Shown: piece by piece, positions 51,645-59,721 of the stretch | How the letters are laid out: the number at the start of each line of letters is the position of its first letter | Position numbering within the stretch: position 1 is the first letter of the stretch | Origin: Dehalococcoidia bacterium | Lineage (GTDB): Bacteria > Chloroflexota > Dehalococcoidia > Bin125 | Length of the DNA: 64,000 nt | Direction: 5' to 3' | Assembly: GCA_022825855.1 (NCBI GenBank) | Contig: JAJDWB010000007.1 | Span: forward strand, 248,001-312,000 | Translations under genes and position numbers: made by a program | The notes under the pieces: generated by a model | Seen by the model: the letters and a program-made list of their open reading frames with translations, nothing else | What the model was told of the DNA's origin: nothing | Databases searched by the model: none

Positions 51645-52565
51645 ATGACGCCCAAAGAGCCCGTCCGTTTCCTCGTCTTCGGCGCGGGAGCGACCGGCAG
51701 CGTCTTCGCCGCCCGCCTCGCGGCCCGCCATCCGGTGGCGGTCGTGGCCCGCGGCGAGCGGCTCGGCCAGATCGCGCGGGACGGCATCCGCGTGGAGGGA
51801 GCGACGGACGCGGCGATCCGTCCGCCCGCCGCGCCCCTGGCCCGGGATTTCGCCGACTTTCGGCCCGACTACGTGCTGGTGGCGGTCAAGGCGCATGCGA
51901 CCGGAGCGGCGGCGCCCCTGCTCGAACCCCTCGGCCGCCGGCCGGTGCGCGTCTCGCTGCAGAACGGTCTCGGGAACGAGGAGACGCTCGCGGCCGGGGG
52001 CTTTTCCGTGATCGGCGCGGTCACCAACAACGGAGCGACCCTGCTCGAGTCCGGACGCGTCTTCCACGCCGGGCTCGGCGAGGTCATTCTCAGCGGGTTC
52101 CAGGCGGTGTCCGGCGGCCAGGTGGAGGGCCTCGCCCGGTGCCTGTCCGATGCCGGCTTCCCGGTCGAGCGCGTCCCGGACATCAGGAAGCCGCTGTGGG
52201 AAAAGACGATCCTGAACGCCGCAGTCAATCCCGTCACCGCCCTGCTCGGCATCCGCACGGGGCAGTTGCTCAAGGATCCCGGCACCGAGGTCCTGGTCCG
52301 CATGCTGGTCCGGGAGGCGGTGGCCGTCGCCGGCGCCGAGGGGGTCGCCACCTCCGAAACCGAGGTCTGGGCAATGGTGCGGCGGATCGTGGCGCGCACC
52401 GCCGGGAACAAGACGAGCATGCTCCAGGACCTGGAGCGCGGAGTGCCGACCGAAGTGGAGGCGATGAACGGGGTCATCGTCGCCAGGGGCGCGAAGCGGG
52501 GGATCGAGACCCCCTGGAACCGGCTCATGCTCCGGCTGATCCGGAGTCGCGAGCGCGGCGGTTAG
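51645..52565 (+). CDS. panE: 2-dehydropantoate 2-reductase
   Basis: PanE/ApbA reduces ketopantoate with NADPH in pantothenate synthesis. The 306-residue enzyme has FLVFGAGATGSVFAARLAA (residues 9-27), DYVLVAVKAHAT, SLQNGLGNEE, VGxxTNNGA-like region GAVTNNGATLL, the Lys in KPLWEKTILNAAVNPVTALL and the C-terminal TEVEAMNG. The start at 51645 is the first in-frame ATG after the ilvD divergence. It may share a regulatory region with ilvD. Confidence 0.9.
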   Translation: MTPKEPVRFLVFGAGATGSVFAARLAARHPVAVVARGERLGQIARDGIRVEGATDAAIRPPAAPLARDFADFRPDYVLVAVKAHATGAAAPLLEPLGRRPVRVSLQNGLGNEETLAAGGFSVIGAVTNNGATLLESGRVFHAGLGEVILSGFQAVSGGQVEGLARCLSDAGFPVERVPDIRKPLWEKTILNAAVNPVTALLGIRTGQLLKDPGTEVLVRMLVREAVAVAGAEGVATSETEVWAMVRRIVARTAGNKTSMLQDLERGVPTEVEAMNGVIVARGAKRGIETPWNRLMLRLIRSRERGG

Positions 52566-53443
52566 CCGCCCGCGTCGGCCGGGTCGCGCGGCCAGTGCCA
52601 CGCCACCCGTCCGAGGACGTCGTCCTCCGCGGACAGGGGACGGGCGGGGTGGGCCGGGTTGTCGGCGACCACGGTCCAGCAGTCCCGGCGGGAGAGACGC
52701 CGGACCACCGGGCCGCTCCCGGCAGCGAGGGCGAAGAGCGCCTGATCGACGGGCTCGGTGCAACCCGGATCGAAGGCGACGACGTCTCCCTCCCGGACCG
52801 TGACATCCATGAGGTCGTCCGCGGCCCGCATGCAGACCAGGCGATCCGGCTGCGCCCAGGACGGGAGCGCCTCCCGCGCCACTCCCACCGCCAGTTCCGG
52901 GGATTCCTGGAACACGGGCGCCCGGGGATCGCCGCCGCGGATTCCGGAGGCGAAGGGGATCATCACCAGGCGGTCCCCGGCCGGCGCGGTCCGGCCGGTC
53001 CCGGCGGCGGCGTCCGGCGGGGGCTCCCAGCCGGCGACCACCTGCAGCAGCGACTGCGCCGCCGTTGCCAACCGGTCGGCCATTCCCTTCACGATGGCGA
53101 CTCCGTCGCTGAGCGGCGCCGCGACGGCCGCGCCGTACTTCTCCGGGAACACTGCTGACGCCGACCCGCGCTCCGGCATCCGGCCGGCAGCCGCCGCGTG
53201 CCCCGGGTACGGCGGCGCCGACGCGAGATCGCCCGTGCCGGGGCCGATCATGAGCGGCACGCCGAGGACCTCCGTCATGGACTGGATGGTCGTGACGCGG
53301 ACCGCCCGCCCGTCGAGCAGGCTCCGGATCTGACCCACCGGGATCCCCGTTCTCGCGGCGAGCGGCCGAAGTCCCTCTGCTTCCACCAACTCGCGGAATG
53401 CGTTTCTTAATCTCTCTATTCCGTTGAGTGTCACATCCGTCAC
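52562..53443 (-). CDS. S24-like repressor lacking catalytic residues
   Basis: The N-terminal 80 residues carry a helix-turn-helix (LRPLAARTGIPVGQIRSLLDG) and the C-terminus a LexA/CI-like domain (TVREGDVVAFDPG, then VADNPAHPARPLSAEDDVLGRVAW). Self-cleaving repressors have Ser in GDSM and a Lys on the neighbouring strand; here these positions read DDLM and VVRRL, so autocleavage is unlikely. A long Pro/Ala-rich linker joins the domains. The start is GTG at 53443. It is divergent from another DNA-binding gene and overlaps panE by 4 bases at its 3' end. Confidence 0.68.
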   Translation of the reverse strand: MTDVTLNGIERLRNAFRELVEAEGLRPLAARTGIPVGQIRSLLDGRAVRVTTIQSMTEVLGVPLMIGPGTGDLASAPPYPGHAAAAGRMPERGSASAVFPEKYGAAVAAPLSDGVAIVKGMADRLATAAQSLLQVVAGWEPPPDAAAGTGRTAPAGDRLVMIPFASGIRGGDPRAPVFQESPELAVGVAREALPSWAQPDRLVCMRAADDLMDVTVREGDVVAFDPGCTEPVDQALFALAAGSGPVVRRLSRRDCWTVVADNPAHPARPLSAEDDVLGRVAWHWPRDPADAGG

Positions 53444-53542
53444 ATTACACCAAGCCTCCGTCGCGCCGGGGTCGCGGCGGATCCACCCGCCGACCGGAAT
53501 CCACTTGCTGCGGCCGTGCCCTGTGTGGCATGCTTGCGTGCC

Positions 53543-53815
53543 ATGGATGACACGGCGCGACAGCTCGTCAGGCTCTGCGGCCTCTTTGCCGAACACACCG
53601 GCCGGAGCGTGTCCACGGTGTCGCGATACGCCACCGGGAGCGGGGAGACCGTGGCCCGGCTCTGCCGCGGCAAGACGATCACGACCCGCCGGGCAGAGCG
53701 GGCGTTCCGATTCCTTTCGGAGAACTGGCCGGACCCGGCGGAATGGCCCGACGGGATTCCGCGCCCGGCCCCGATCCGGACAGCGGATTCAGGAGTCGAC
53801 GCCCGGACGGCGTAA
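53543..53815 (+). CDS. Small HTH-like DNA-binding protein
   Basis: The 90-residue product contains a helix-turn-helix-like segment, RSVSTVSRYATGSGETVARLCRGKTITTRRAERAFRFLSENW. It probably binds DNA, though the family is not certain. It starts 99 bases from the divergent repressor gene. In between are two direct repeats of ATGTGAC spaced 9 bases (around 53430-53445), which could be a shared operator. A regulator pair, perhaps of mobile-element origin, is possible. Confidence 0.6.
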   Translation: MDDTARQLVRLCGLFAEHTGRSVSTVSRYATGSGETVARLCRGKTITTRRAERAFRFLSENWPDPAEWPDGIPRPAPIRTADSGVDARTA

Positions 53816-53835
53816 CCCCGTACGGCGGACCGACC

Positions 53836-53858
53836 GTTCGCCTTCCCGGACGGCGAAC
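53836..53858. terminator. Hairpin between convergent genes
   Basis: GTTCGCC and GGCGAAC form a 7-bp stem with a 9-base loop between the converging small regulator and sulfurtransferase genes. No T-run follows on either side. Confidence 0.45.
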
Positions 53859-53872
53859 ACCCGCCGGAGCCG

Positions 53873-54736
53873 CTAGGGCGTTCCCCGCGCGACCGGACGG
53901 CGCGGGTCGGCGCACCACTCGGACCAGGACCCCGAGTACACCGCCACGTCCCGGATGCCGGCGAGTTCCAGCGCCAGGGCGCTGTGCGCCGCGCTCAGGC
54001 CGGAGCCGCAGTAGCAGACGATGCGGCGTCCCGCCCGGTCCCTGGTGAGGGCGCCGAGACTTTCGCGCAGGCCTTCCGGCGATCGGAAGCGGCCGCCGGG
54101 GTCGAGGTTGCCCTTCCAGAGATGGTTCCTGGCCCCCGGGATCCGTCCCGCGACCGGGTCGATGGGCTCGTGCTCGCCGCGCCAGCGGACCGGTTCCCGG
54201 GCATCCACGAGCAGGTGCGCGCCGCTCGCCAGACCGGCCTCGACTTCGGCGAGGCCGAGCGCCATCCCGGGCTCCGGCTTCGGGATGAACTGCCGGGGCG
54301 CCCGCGTCTCCTCTCCGGGGACCAGGGACCCCCCGGCCTGCTCCCAGGCGTTCATTCCGCCGTCCAGGACCGCGACCTGGGCGTGTCCGAGATAGCGGAG
54401 CATCCACCAGAGCCGGGCCGCGAACAGTCCCGAAACATTGTCGTAGGCAACGACCACGCTGTCGGGCCCGATGCCGAGGCGTCCGAAGACCTCCCCCATC
54501 CGTTCCACCGTGGGGAGCGGGTGACGCCCGTTGGTCCCGGTCTTCGGCGCCGAGAGGTCGCGGTCGGTATCCGCGAACACCGCTCCCGGGAGGTGCCCCT
54601 CGAGATAGCGGGCGCGCCCCCAGGCCGGGTCCGCGAGGTCGGCCCGCACGTCGACCAGCACGAGCCGGGAGTTGCCGGCAGCGAGCTGCTCGCGCACCCG
54701 GGCGGCGGAGACGATGGACTGTGGAACGCCGTTCAT
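53873..54736 (-). CDS. Rhodanese-like sulfurtransferase
   Basis: The 287-residue protein has two rhodanese modules. The second carries the active site CYCGSGLSA (Cys near 242), and the first has VAYDNVSGLFAARLWWMLRYLGH and VLDGGMNAWEQAGG. The CGSGxxA loop resembles thiosulfate:cyanide or 3-mercaptopyruvate sulfurtransferases (SseA-type). The actual donor is unknown. It is the last gene of a long minus-strand run that begins near 61.6 kb. Confidence 0.9.
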   Translation of the reverse strand: MNGVPQSIVSAARVREQLAAGNSRLVLVDVRADLADPAWGRARYLEGHLPGAVFADTDRDLSAPKTGTNGRHPLPTVERMGEVFGRLGIGPDSVVVAYDNVSGLFAARLWWMLRYLGHAQVAVLDGGMNAWEQAGGSLVPGEETRAPRQFIPKPEPGMALGLAEVEAGLASGAHLLVDAREPVRWRGEHEPIDPVAGRIPGARNHLWKGNLDPGGRFRSPEGLRESLGALTRDRAGRRIVCYCGSGLSAAHSALALELAGIRDVAVYSGSWSEWCADPRRPVARGTP

Positions 54737-54797
54737 CGCGACAGCGTACCGGCTGATCCTCCCGCGCGAACATGCCCGCCGCCCGGACGGCGGCCCG

Positions 54798-56510
54798 TCA
54801 GCGCTCCGGATCCGCCCGGTAGGTGGCCGTTCCGCCCAGCCAGGTGGAATCCACCCGCAGATCGAGGATCGAGGCGTCCGGCGGGTCCGGCGCCGCGCCG
54901 CTCAGCACGACGAAATCGGCCCATTTCCCCACCTCGATCGAGCCGATCTCCCCGTCCCAGCCGGCGGCGGCGGCCGGCGCCAGCGTGTAGGCCGTCAGGG
55001 CTTCCCGCCACGAGACGCGCTGCCCCGGATGCCATCCGCCCGCCGGCCCGCCGGCAGGCTTTTCCCGGACCGTCGCGGCGTAGAGCTGGCGCAGCGGGTC
55101 GAGCGGCGCGGTGGACCAGTCGCTGCCGAACACCAGGGTGGCCCCGGCGTCGCGCGCCGCCCCCCAGGCGAAGGACCAGGCCGCCCGTTCCTCGCCCAGG
55201 CGGTCGGTGTTGTAGACGTCGATCCCGGTGATGCAGTGGTGCGGATTGAAGGAGGCAAGCACTCCGAGCTCCGCGAAGCGCGGGGCGTCCTGCGGGTCCA
55301 GCACCTCGATGTGTTCGATGCGGTCGGCGAGCGGGAGACGCGGTCCCTGGCCGGCGGCGTGCTCGAAGGCGTCGAGGGAAGCGCGCACCGCGCGGTCGCC
55401 GATCGCGTGGATCGCGACCGGGAAGCCGGCCTCGTGGATCCGGGTCACGGCGCTGGCGAGACCGTCGAACTCGGTCACCATGAACCCGGATTCGCCGGGA
55501 GCGTCGGCGTAGGGAGCGAGCAGCGCCGCCGTCCGGGCGGACAGCACTCCGTCCGCCATCAGCTTCGCGTAACCGACGTCGAACGTCGGCCCCCGCTCCG
55601 CGGTTACGGCGGCCAGGGCGCCGCGCGCGCCGTCGCGGGCCGCGAACAGCTCGTCGACCCGGTCCTCGGCGCCGACGGCGCCGTACCAGACCCGCAGCGG
55701 CAGCTCGCCGGCGGCGGCGAACCCGACGTAGGCCGGAATCCGGTCCAGCCCCGCCATCGTGTGGACCCCGGTGAGTCCGAGCCTCGCGGCGGCCCGGAAG
55801 GTCTGGCGCATGATCTCGCGCTCCTCGTCGGCGCTGAGCGGCGGGACATGGTCTCTGACGAGTCCGCCGGCCGTCTCCAGGAGGATTCCGGTCGGGTCGC
55901 CCGACGCGTAGCGGAGGATGCGGCCACCCGGGGGATCCGGGGTGGCGGCGTCCACGCCGGCGATCTCGAGCGCGAGGCTGTTGGCCCAGGTGGTGTGTCC
56001 GTCGATGTCGGACAGCACTACCGGATTCTCGGGGGTACCGGGGTCGAGCTCCTCGATGGAGGGGAACTCGCCGCCGGACAGCGTGTGGTCCCAGCGCCCG
56101 CCCACGATCCAGGCCCCCGGACCCAGTTCGGCGGCGCGGGCGGCAATCCGGCGCATCCATTCCTCCCGGTCCGCGATTCCGGTCAGGTCCACTCCGCGGA
56201 TCAGGGAGAGCCCGGACTCCAGGTGCACGTGTCCGTCGATGAGGCCCGGAATGACCGCTCGCCCGTCGAGTTCGATCACTTCCGTGGCCTCGCCGATCCA
56301 GCGTTCCGCCTCGCGCGCCTCGCCGACGAAAACGAACCGGCCGTCCCGCACCGCCAGGGCCCCGGCGGTCGGGTGCCGGGCGTCCACGGTGTGGATCACG
56401 CCGCCGCGCACGACCAGGTCGGCGGGTTCCCGTTCCGAGGGACCCGCGCAGGCGGCGGCAACGGCGAGTCCGGCGGCGGGGAGCGCCGCGCGGCCGGGAA
56501 GGAATCTCAT
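54798..56510 (-). CDS. Lipoprotein amidohydrolase (YtcJ/Amidohydrolase_3-like)
   Basis: The 570-residue protein is a lipoprotein (lipobox AVAAAC, Cys21) with an amidohydrolase domain: VIPGLIDGHVHLESG (the HxH metal motif), IHAIGDRAVRASLDAFEHA, DRIEHIE, FNPHH and VFGSDW, followed by PAAAAGWDGEIGSIEVGKWADFVVL. This is the metallo-dependent hydrolase type of the YtcJ group. The substrate, probably an amide or related compound outside the cytoplasm, is not known. It starts 50 bases after the three lipoprotein genes. Confidence 0.88.
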   Translation of the reverse strand: MRFLPGRAALPAAGLAVAAACAGPSEREPADLVVRGGVIHTVDARHPTAGALAVRDGRFVFVGEAREAERWIGEATEVIELDGRAVIPGLIDGHVHLESGLSLIRGVDLTGIADREEWMRRIAARAAELGPGAWIVGGRWDHTLSGGEFPSIEELDPGTPENPVVLSDIDGHTTWANSLALEIAGVDAATPDPPGGRILRYASGDPTGILLETAGGLVRDHVPPLSADEEREIMRQTFRAAARLGLTGVHTMAGLDRIPAYVGFAAAGELPLRVWYGAVGAEDRVDELFAARDGARGALAAVTAERGPTFDVGYAKLMADGVLSARTAALLAPYADAPGESGFMVTEFDGLASAVTRIHEAGFPVAIHAIGDRAVRASLDAFEHAAGQGPRLPLADRIEHIEVLDPQDAPRFAELGVLASFNPHHCITGIDVYNTDRLGEERAAWSFAWGAARDAGATLVFGSDWSTAPLDPLRQLYAATVREKPAGGPAGGWHPGQRVSWREALTAYTLAPAAAAGWDGEIGSIEVGKWADFVVLSGAAPDPPDASILDLRVDSTWLGGTATYRADPER

Positions 56511-56560
56511 GGCCCAATTCTGGATGCCGTTCGAGCACCGCGGCGCCCGGCCTGGCGGAA

Positions 56561-57220
56561 TCACCGGAATTCGCGGGCGGCGAGCGAGCGGCGCAGTTCG
56601 CGAGACGAGGCGATGACTTCCCCGAGCTCGGTCATGGCGTGCTCGATCGCCATCTCGACGGCGAGCCCCACCGCTTCCGCCCCGCCCCGGCACGTCACCC
56701 CGCCGGCGTCCTGGATTCCACTGCCGTAGACGATTTCCCGGAGCAGCAGCCCGTCGCTCGTGAACGCCGAAACGGCAAGGGTCAACTCGGCGCTCCCCCG
56801 GAAGTCCCGGAACGGGTCCCCGCCAACTCCGGCGTCGAACGTGTCGGCGCGGACGACGATCACCGCGTCGAGGCCGCTCGCTTCCATCGCTTCCCGGTCG
56901 AAGGGGGTCGCGGTGCGGCGCACGTCGTCCATCACCCGCTCGAGAGTTCCGATGACCGACAGTTCGAGCGCTTCCCCGGCGTCCACGGGATACCGCGAGT
57001 CCTGGCACCAACCGTAGCCGCCGGCTTCCGCGCGACCGAGGTGCACTTCCCGCCGCAGCCCTTCCGCGTCCACGAAGACGGCGGCGGCCGCCGGCAACGG
57101 CGGCCCGAAGTCGAATACGTCGTGGGATGGCGCGGGGCGCACCACGGTCGAGTGCGAACAGGCGAGGAAGAGACTCAGCGGGACCGCGGCGATCGCCGCC
57201 GGCAGCGGACAGCCCGCCAC
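56561..57220 (-). CDS. Tandem lipoprotein paralog A
   Basis: The 219-residue product has a lipoprotein signal (FLAC, Cys21 from the GTG at 57220, which has AGGAGG 9 bases upstream). Then come VVRPAPSHDVFDFGPPLPAAAAVFVDA, YPVDAGEALELSVIGTLERVM and AMTELGEVIASSRELRRSL. It keeps two further Cys (WCQDSRYPVD and VTCRGG), probably a disulfide. I do not recognise the family. It is the most divergent of three consecutive paralogs. Confidence 0.72.
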   Translation of the reverse strand: MAGCPLPAAIAAVPLSLFLACSHSTVVRPAPSHDVFDFGPPLPAAAAVFVDAEGLRREVHLGRAEAGGYGWCQDSRYPVDAGEALELSVIGTLERVMDDVRRTATPFDREAMEASGLDAVIVVRADTFDAGVGGDPFRDFRGSAELTLAVSAFTSDGLLLREIVYGSGIQDAGGVTCRGGAEAVGLAVEMAIEHAMTELGEVIASSRELRRSLAAREFR

Positions 57221-57325
57221 GGACACGACCCTCCTGTCCGTTCCCGGTCGCGCCAACCCGCCACTCCGTGCCCGCCCGGAGTGTATGACGCGACGGCGGC
57301 TCCCGCCGTGGCCGCCAGCGCCGGA

Positions 57326-58003
57326 TCAGCCGGAGCGGCCGAGCGACTCGCGCAATGCAGGAGAGTTGGCGATGAGCTCCCCGAGTTCGGTCATGGCGTC
57401 TTCGATGGCGGCTTCGACCGTGTGGCCGAGGACTTCGGCGCCGGTATCGCAAAAGGCGCCGCTCCGGTGCCGCGTTCCGTTGCCGAGGATCACTTCCCGC
57501 AGTTTCAGGGCGTCACGCGTGAACGCCGACACCGAGAGGGCCAGTTCGACGCCCGCCTGGAAGGTCAGGAGAGCGCCGCTCGCGAGCCCGGCATGGAACG
57601 TGTCCACCCGCACCACGATGACGGAATCGAATCCGCGAGCCTGCATCGTCGCGCCGTCGGGGGGAGCGGAGACCGGCTCGACCCGGCGCACCAGCCGCTC
57701 CATGGTGCCCAGTACCGATACCTCGAGCGCTTCGCGGGCGTCCACCGGGTATCGCGAGCCGATGCAGTGCTCTCCGTCCCCCGACGGATGGGGCACCACG
57801 TGGACCTCCCGAAGCAGTGGATCGGCGTCCACGAAAACCGCTGCCGATGCCGGCAGCGGCGCCTCGAACGCGAAGGCGTCGTAAGAGGGCGCCGGCCGCA
57901 CCACGACGGCGTGCGAGCAGGCCGCCACCCCCAGGCACCCGGCGAGGAGCGCCGCGGGAAGCGCGACGGTCGGCGGATTCCCCAGACGGCTAGGGGCCCG
58001 CAT
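57326..58003 (-). CDS. Tandem lipoprotein paralog B
   Basis: The lipobox GVAAC (Cys29) follows a hydrophobic signal. The mature part has the family pattern VVRPAPSYDAFAFEAPLP, AVFVDADPLLREV, SRYPVDAREALEVSVLGTMERLV, VSAFTRDALKLREVILGNG and AMTELGELIANSPALRESLG. Two Cys (EHCIGSRY and GAFCDTG) match those in the paralogs. Its start overlaps the end of paralog C by 14 bases, indicating translational coupling. Function unknown. Confidence 0.78.
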   Translation of the reverse strand: MRAPSRLGNPPTVALPAALLAGCLGVAACSHAVVVRPAPSYDAFAFEAPLPASAAVFVDADPLLREVHVVPHPSGDGEHCIGSRYPVDAREALEVSVLGTMERLVRRVEPVSAPPDGATMQARGFDSVIVVRVDTFHAGLASGALLTFQAGVELALSVSAFTRDALKLREVILGNGTRHRSGAFCDTGAEVLGHTVEAAIEDAMTELGELIANSPALRESLGRSG

Positions 58004-58658
58004 CACCGAGGGATGCGCGCAGCTCGGGCGAGTTCGCGATCAGCTCCCCGAGCTCGGTCATCGCGTTCTCGATGGCGATCTCGACCGCCGCTCCGAGCGC
58101 CTCCGAGCCGTTGCCGCAGGTGATGCCGCTCTCGGTCTGGACCGCGTTCCCGAACACCACGTCGCGCAGTTGCAGGCCGTCGCCGGTGAATGCCGAGACC
58201 GAGAGCGTGAGTTCCGCGCCCGCCTCGAAGCTCAGGAACGCCCCGCTCGTCAGGCCCACGTTGAACGTGTCGGCGCGCACCACGACGACGGCGTCGAGGC
58301 CGCGCGCCTCCATTGCCGCCCGGTCCAGCGGCGCCGCGGTCGGCACGACCTCGTGCACCAGCCGCTCCAGGGTGCCGACGACCGACACCTCGAGCGCTTC
58401 GCGGGCGTCCACCGGGTAGGTCACTTCGTCGCAGAGGGAATCTCCGTCCACCGGGTCGGGCGTCATCCGGACCTGCCGGTAGAGCTGGTCGGCGTCCACG
58501 AAGACCGCGGCGGCCGCCGGCAACGACGCCTCGAAAGCGAACGCCTCGTAGGACGGGGCCGGCCGCACCAGCACGGCCTGTGAGCAGGCCGCAAGGGCGA
58601 GCACCAGACCAGCGCCGGTCACCAAGACCGCGCGCCGGGAAATACCGAGGGTCGTCAT
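57990..58658 (-). CDS. Tandem lipoprotein paralog C
   Basis: The 222-residue chain has lipobox LALAAC (Cys25) and the same body as paralogs A and B: LVRPAPSYEAFAFEASLPA, VDAREALEVSVVGTLERLV, VVVRADTFNVGLTSGAF, SVSAFTGDGLQLRDVVFGN and AMTELGELIANSPELRASLG. It also has the two conserved Cys (SLCDEV and GITCGNG). AGGAGG lies 7 bases before the ATG at 58658, which is next to the ddl stop. It is the first of the tandem triplet. Function unknown. Confidence 0.78.
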   Translation of the reverse strand: MTTLGISRRAVLVTGAGLVLALAACSQAVLVRPAPSYEAFAFEASLPAAAAVFVDADQLYRQVRMTPDPVDGDSLCDEVTYPVDAREALEVSVVGTLERLVHEVVPTAAPLDRAAMEARGLDAVVVVRADTFNVGLTSGAFLSFEAGAELTLSVSAFTGDGLQLRDVVFGNAVQTESGITCGNGSEALGAAVEIAIENAMTELGELIANSPELRASLGDAGP

Positions 58659-58659
58659 C

Positions 58660-59721
58660 TCACGTCCTCCTGGTCGCGGCGAGCTTCGCGATCCGGTCGC
58701 AGAGCGCCGGAAAGCCGATCCCCATGACCGCCGCCGACTGCGGCAGCAGGCTGCGGGTCGTCATTCCCGGGAGCGTGTTGGCCTCCAGCACGAACGGATC
58801 GCCGTGCGCGTCGAGGCGAAAGTCCACGCGGGAGAAATCCCGCAGGCCGAGCGCCCGATGGGTCTTCACGGTCAGCTCGCGCAGTGTCCCCGCCAGCGAC
58901 TCCGGGATGTCCGCGGGGAAGATCTCCTCGGCCACGCCCGGGGTGTACTTGGCGTGGTAGTCGAAGAGCCCGGATCCGGTCACGATCTCGCCCACGCCGA
59001 GCGGTTCGAGACCCACGCCGTCGGGTTCGCCGACGACGCCAACGGTGAATTCGCGACCAGGGAGCATTTCCTCCACCAAAACGCAACGATCGTGCCAGCG
59101 GGCTTCGGCGACGGCGGAGCAGATGTCGTCGAAGTCGTAGGCGACCCGGAGCCCCACCGACGAACCCACCCGGGAAGGCTTGACGACCACCGGGGCGCCG
59201 AGGGCCTCGATCTCATCCCGCCGGTCCTCCGGGGTCTGGACCTCGAGCATCTCGAAGCGCGGGGTGGGAATCCCGGCGCCCTGCAGGACGCGCTTGGCCG
59301 AGGCCTTCTCCATCGCCAGGGCGCTCGCCAGGACCCCGCTGCCGGTGTAGGGAAGGCCGCCGAGCTCGAGGACCGCCTGCAGGAGCCCGCCCTCGCCGTC
59401 GAGCCCGTGGAGGACCAGGAAGGCAAGATCAGCCTCGCTGACCGGCTTCAGGCGAAGGAGGCCCGGGACGTCCTCGCGGTCGCGCGCCAGCGCCAGCTCC
59501 TCGTCCGCGGGCGGCTTGCGGCCCACCCGAAGCGCCAGGAACTGGCCTTCCTGCTCGGGTCCCAGGACGCCGTGCACGGTATCCACCGCCGTAACCTCGT
59601 GCCCCGCCACCCGCAGGGCGCGCAGGACCTCGCCGGCGCCGGCCAGCGCCACGTCGCGCTCGGGCGTGGAGCCGCCGGTGATCAGCGCGATGCGGAGGCG
59701 CTCGCCCGATCCGCCCGTCAC
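58660..59721 (-). CDS. ddl: D-alanine--D-alanine ligase
   Basis: Ddl joins two D-Ala for peptidoglycan using ATP. The 353-residue protein shows LHGLDGEGGLLQAVLELGGLPYTGSGVLASALAMEK, KPSRVGSSVGLRVA, the VEEMLPGREFTVGV block and ANTLPGMTTRSLLPQSAAVMG. All are typical ATP-grasp and Ddl motifs. The start is GTG overlapping the symporter stop (GTGA). Its place between a symporter and lipoprotein genes is unusual. In this family some members ligate D-Ala to other acids. Confidence 0.9.
   Translation of the reverse strand: MTGGSGERLRIALITGGSTPERDVALAGAGEVLRALRVAGHEVTAVDTVHGVLGPEQEGQFLALRVGRKPPADEELALARDREDVPGLLRLKPVSEADLAFLVLHGLDGEGGLLQAVLELGGLPYTGSGVLASALAMEKASAKRVLQGAGIPTPRFEMLEVQTPEDRRDEIEALGAPVVVKPSRVGSSVGLRVAYDFDDICSAVAEARWHDRCVLVEEMLPGREFTVGVVGEPDGVGLEPLGVGEIVTGSGLFDYHAKYTPGVAEEIFPADIPESLAGTLRELTVKTHRALGLRDFSRVDFRLDAHGDPFVLEANTLPGMTTRSLLPQSAAVMGIGFPALCDRIAKLAATRRT

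Noticed and set aside
52562-53815. Prophage region suggested by the repressor-like genes
   Set aside because: No integrase, structural, lysis or packaging genes and no attachment-site duplication were seen nearby.
54672-58123. Long plus-strand frames across the amidohydrolase and lipoprotein genes
   Set aside because: They oppose genes with signal peptides, conserved motifs and ribosome binding sites, and have the composition of shadow frames.
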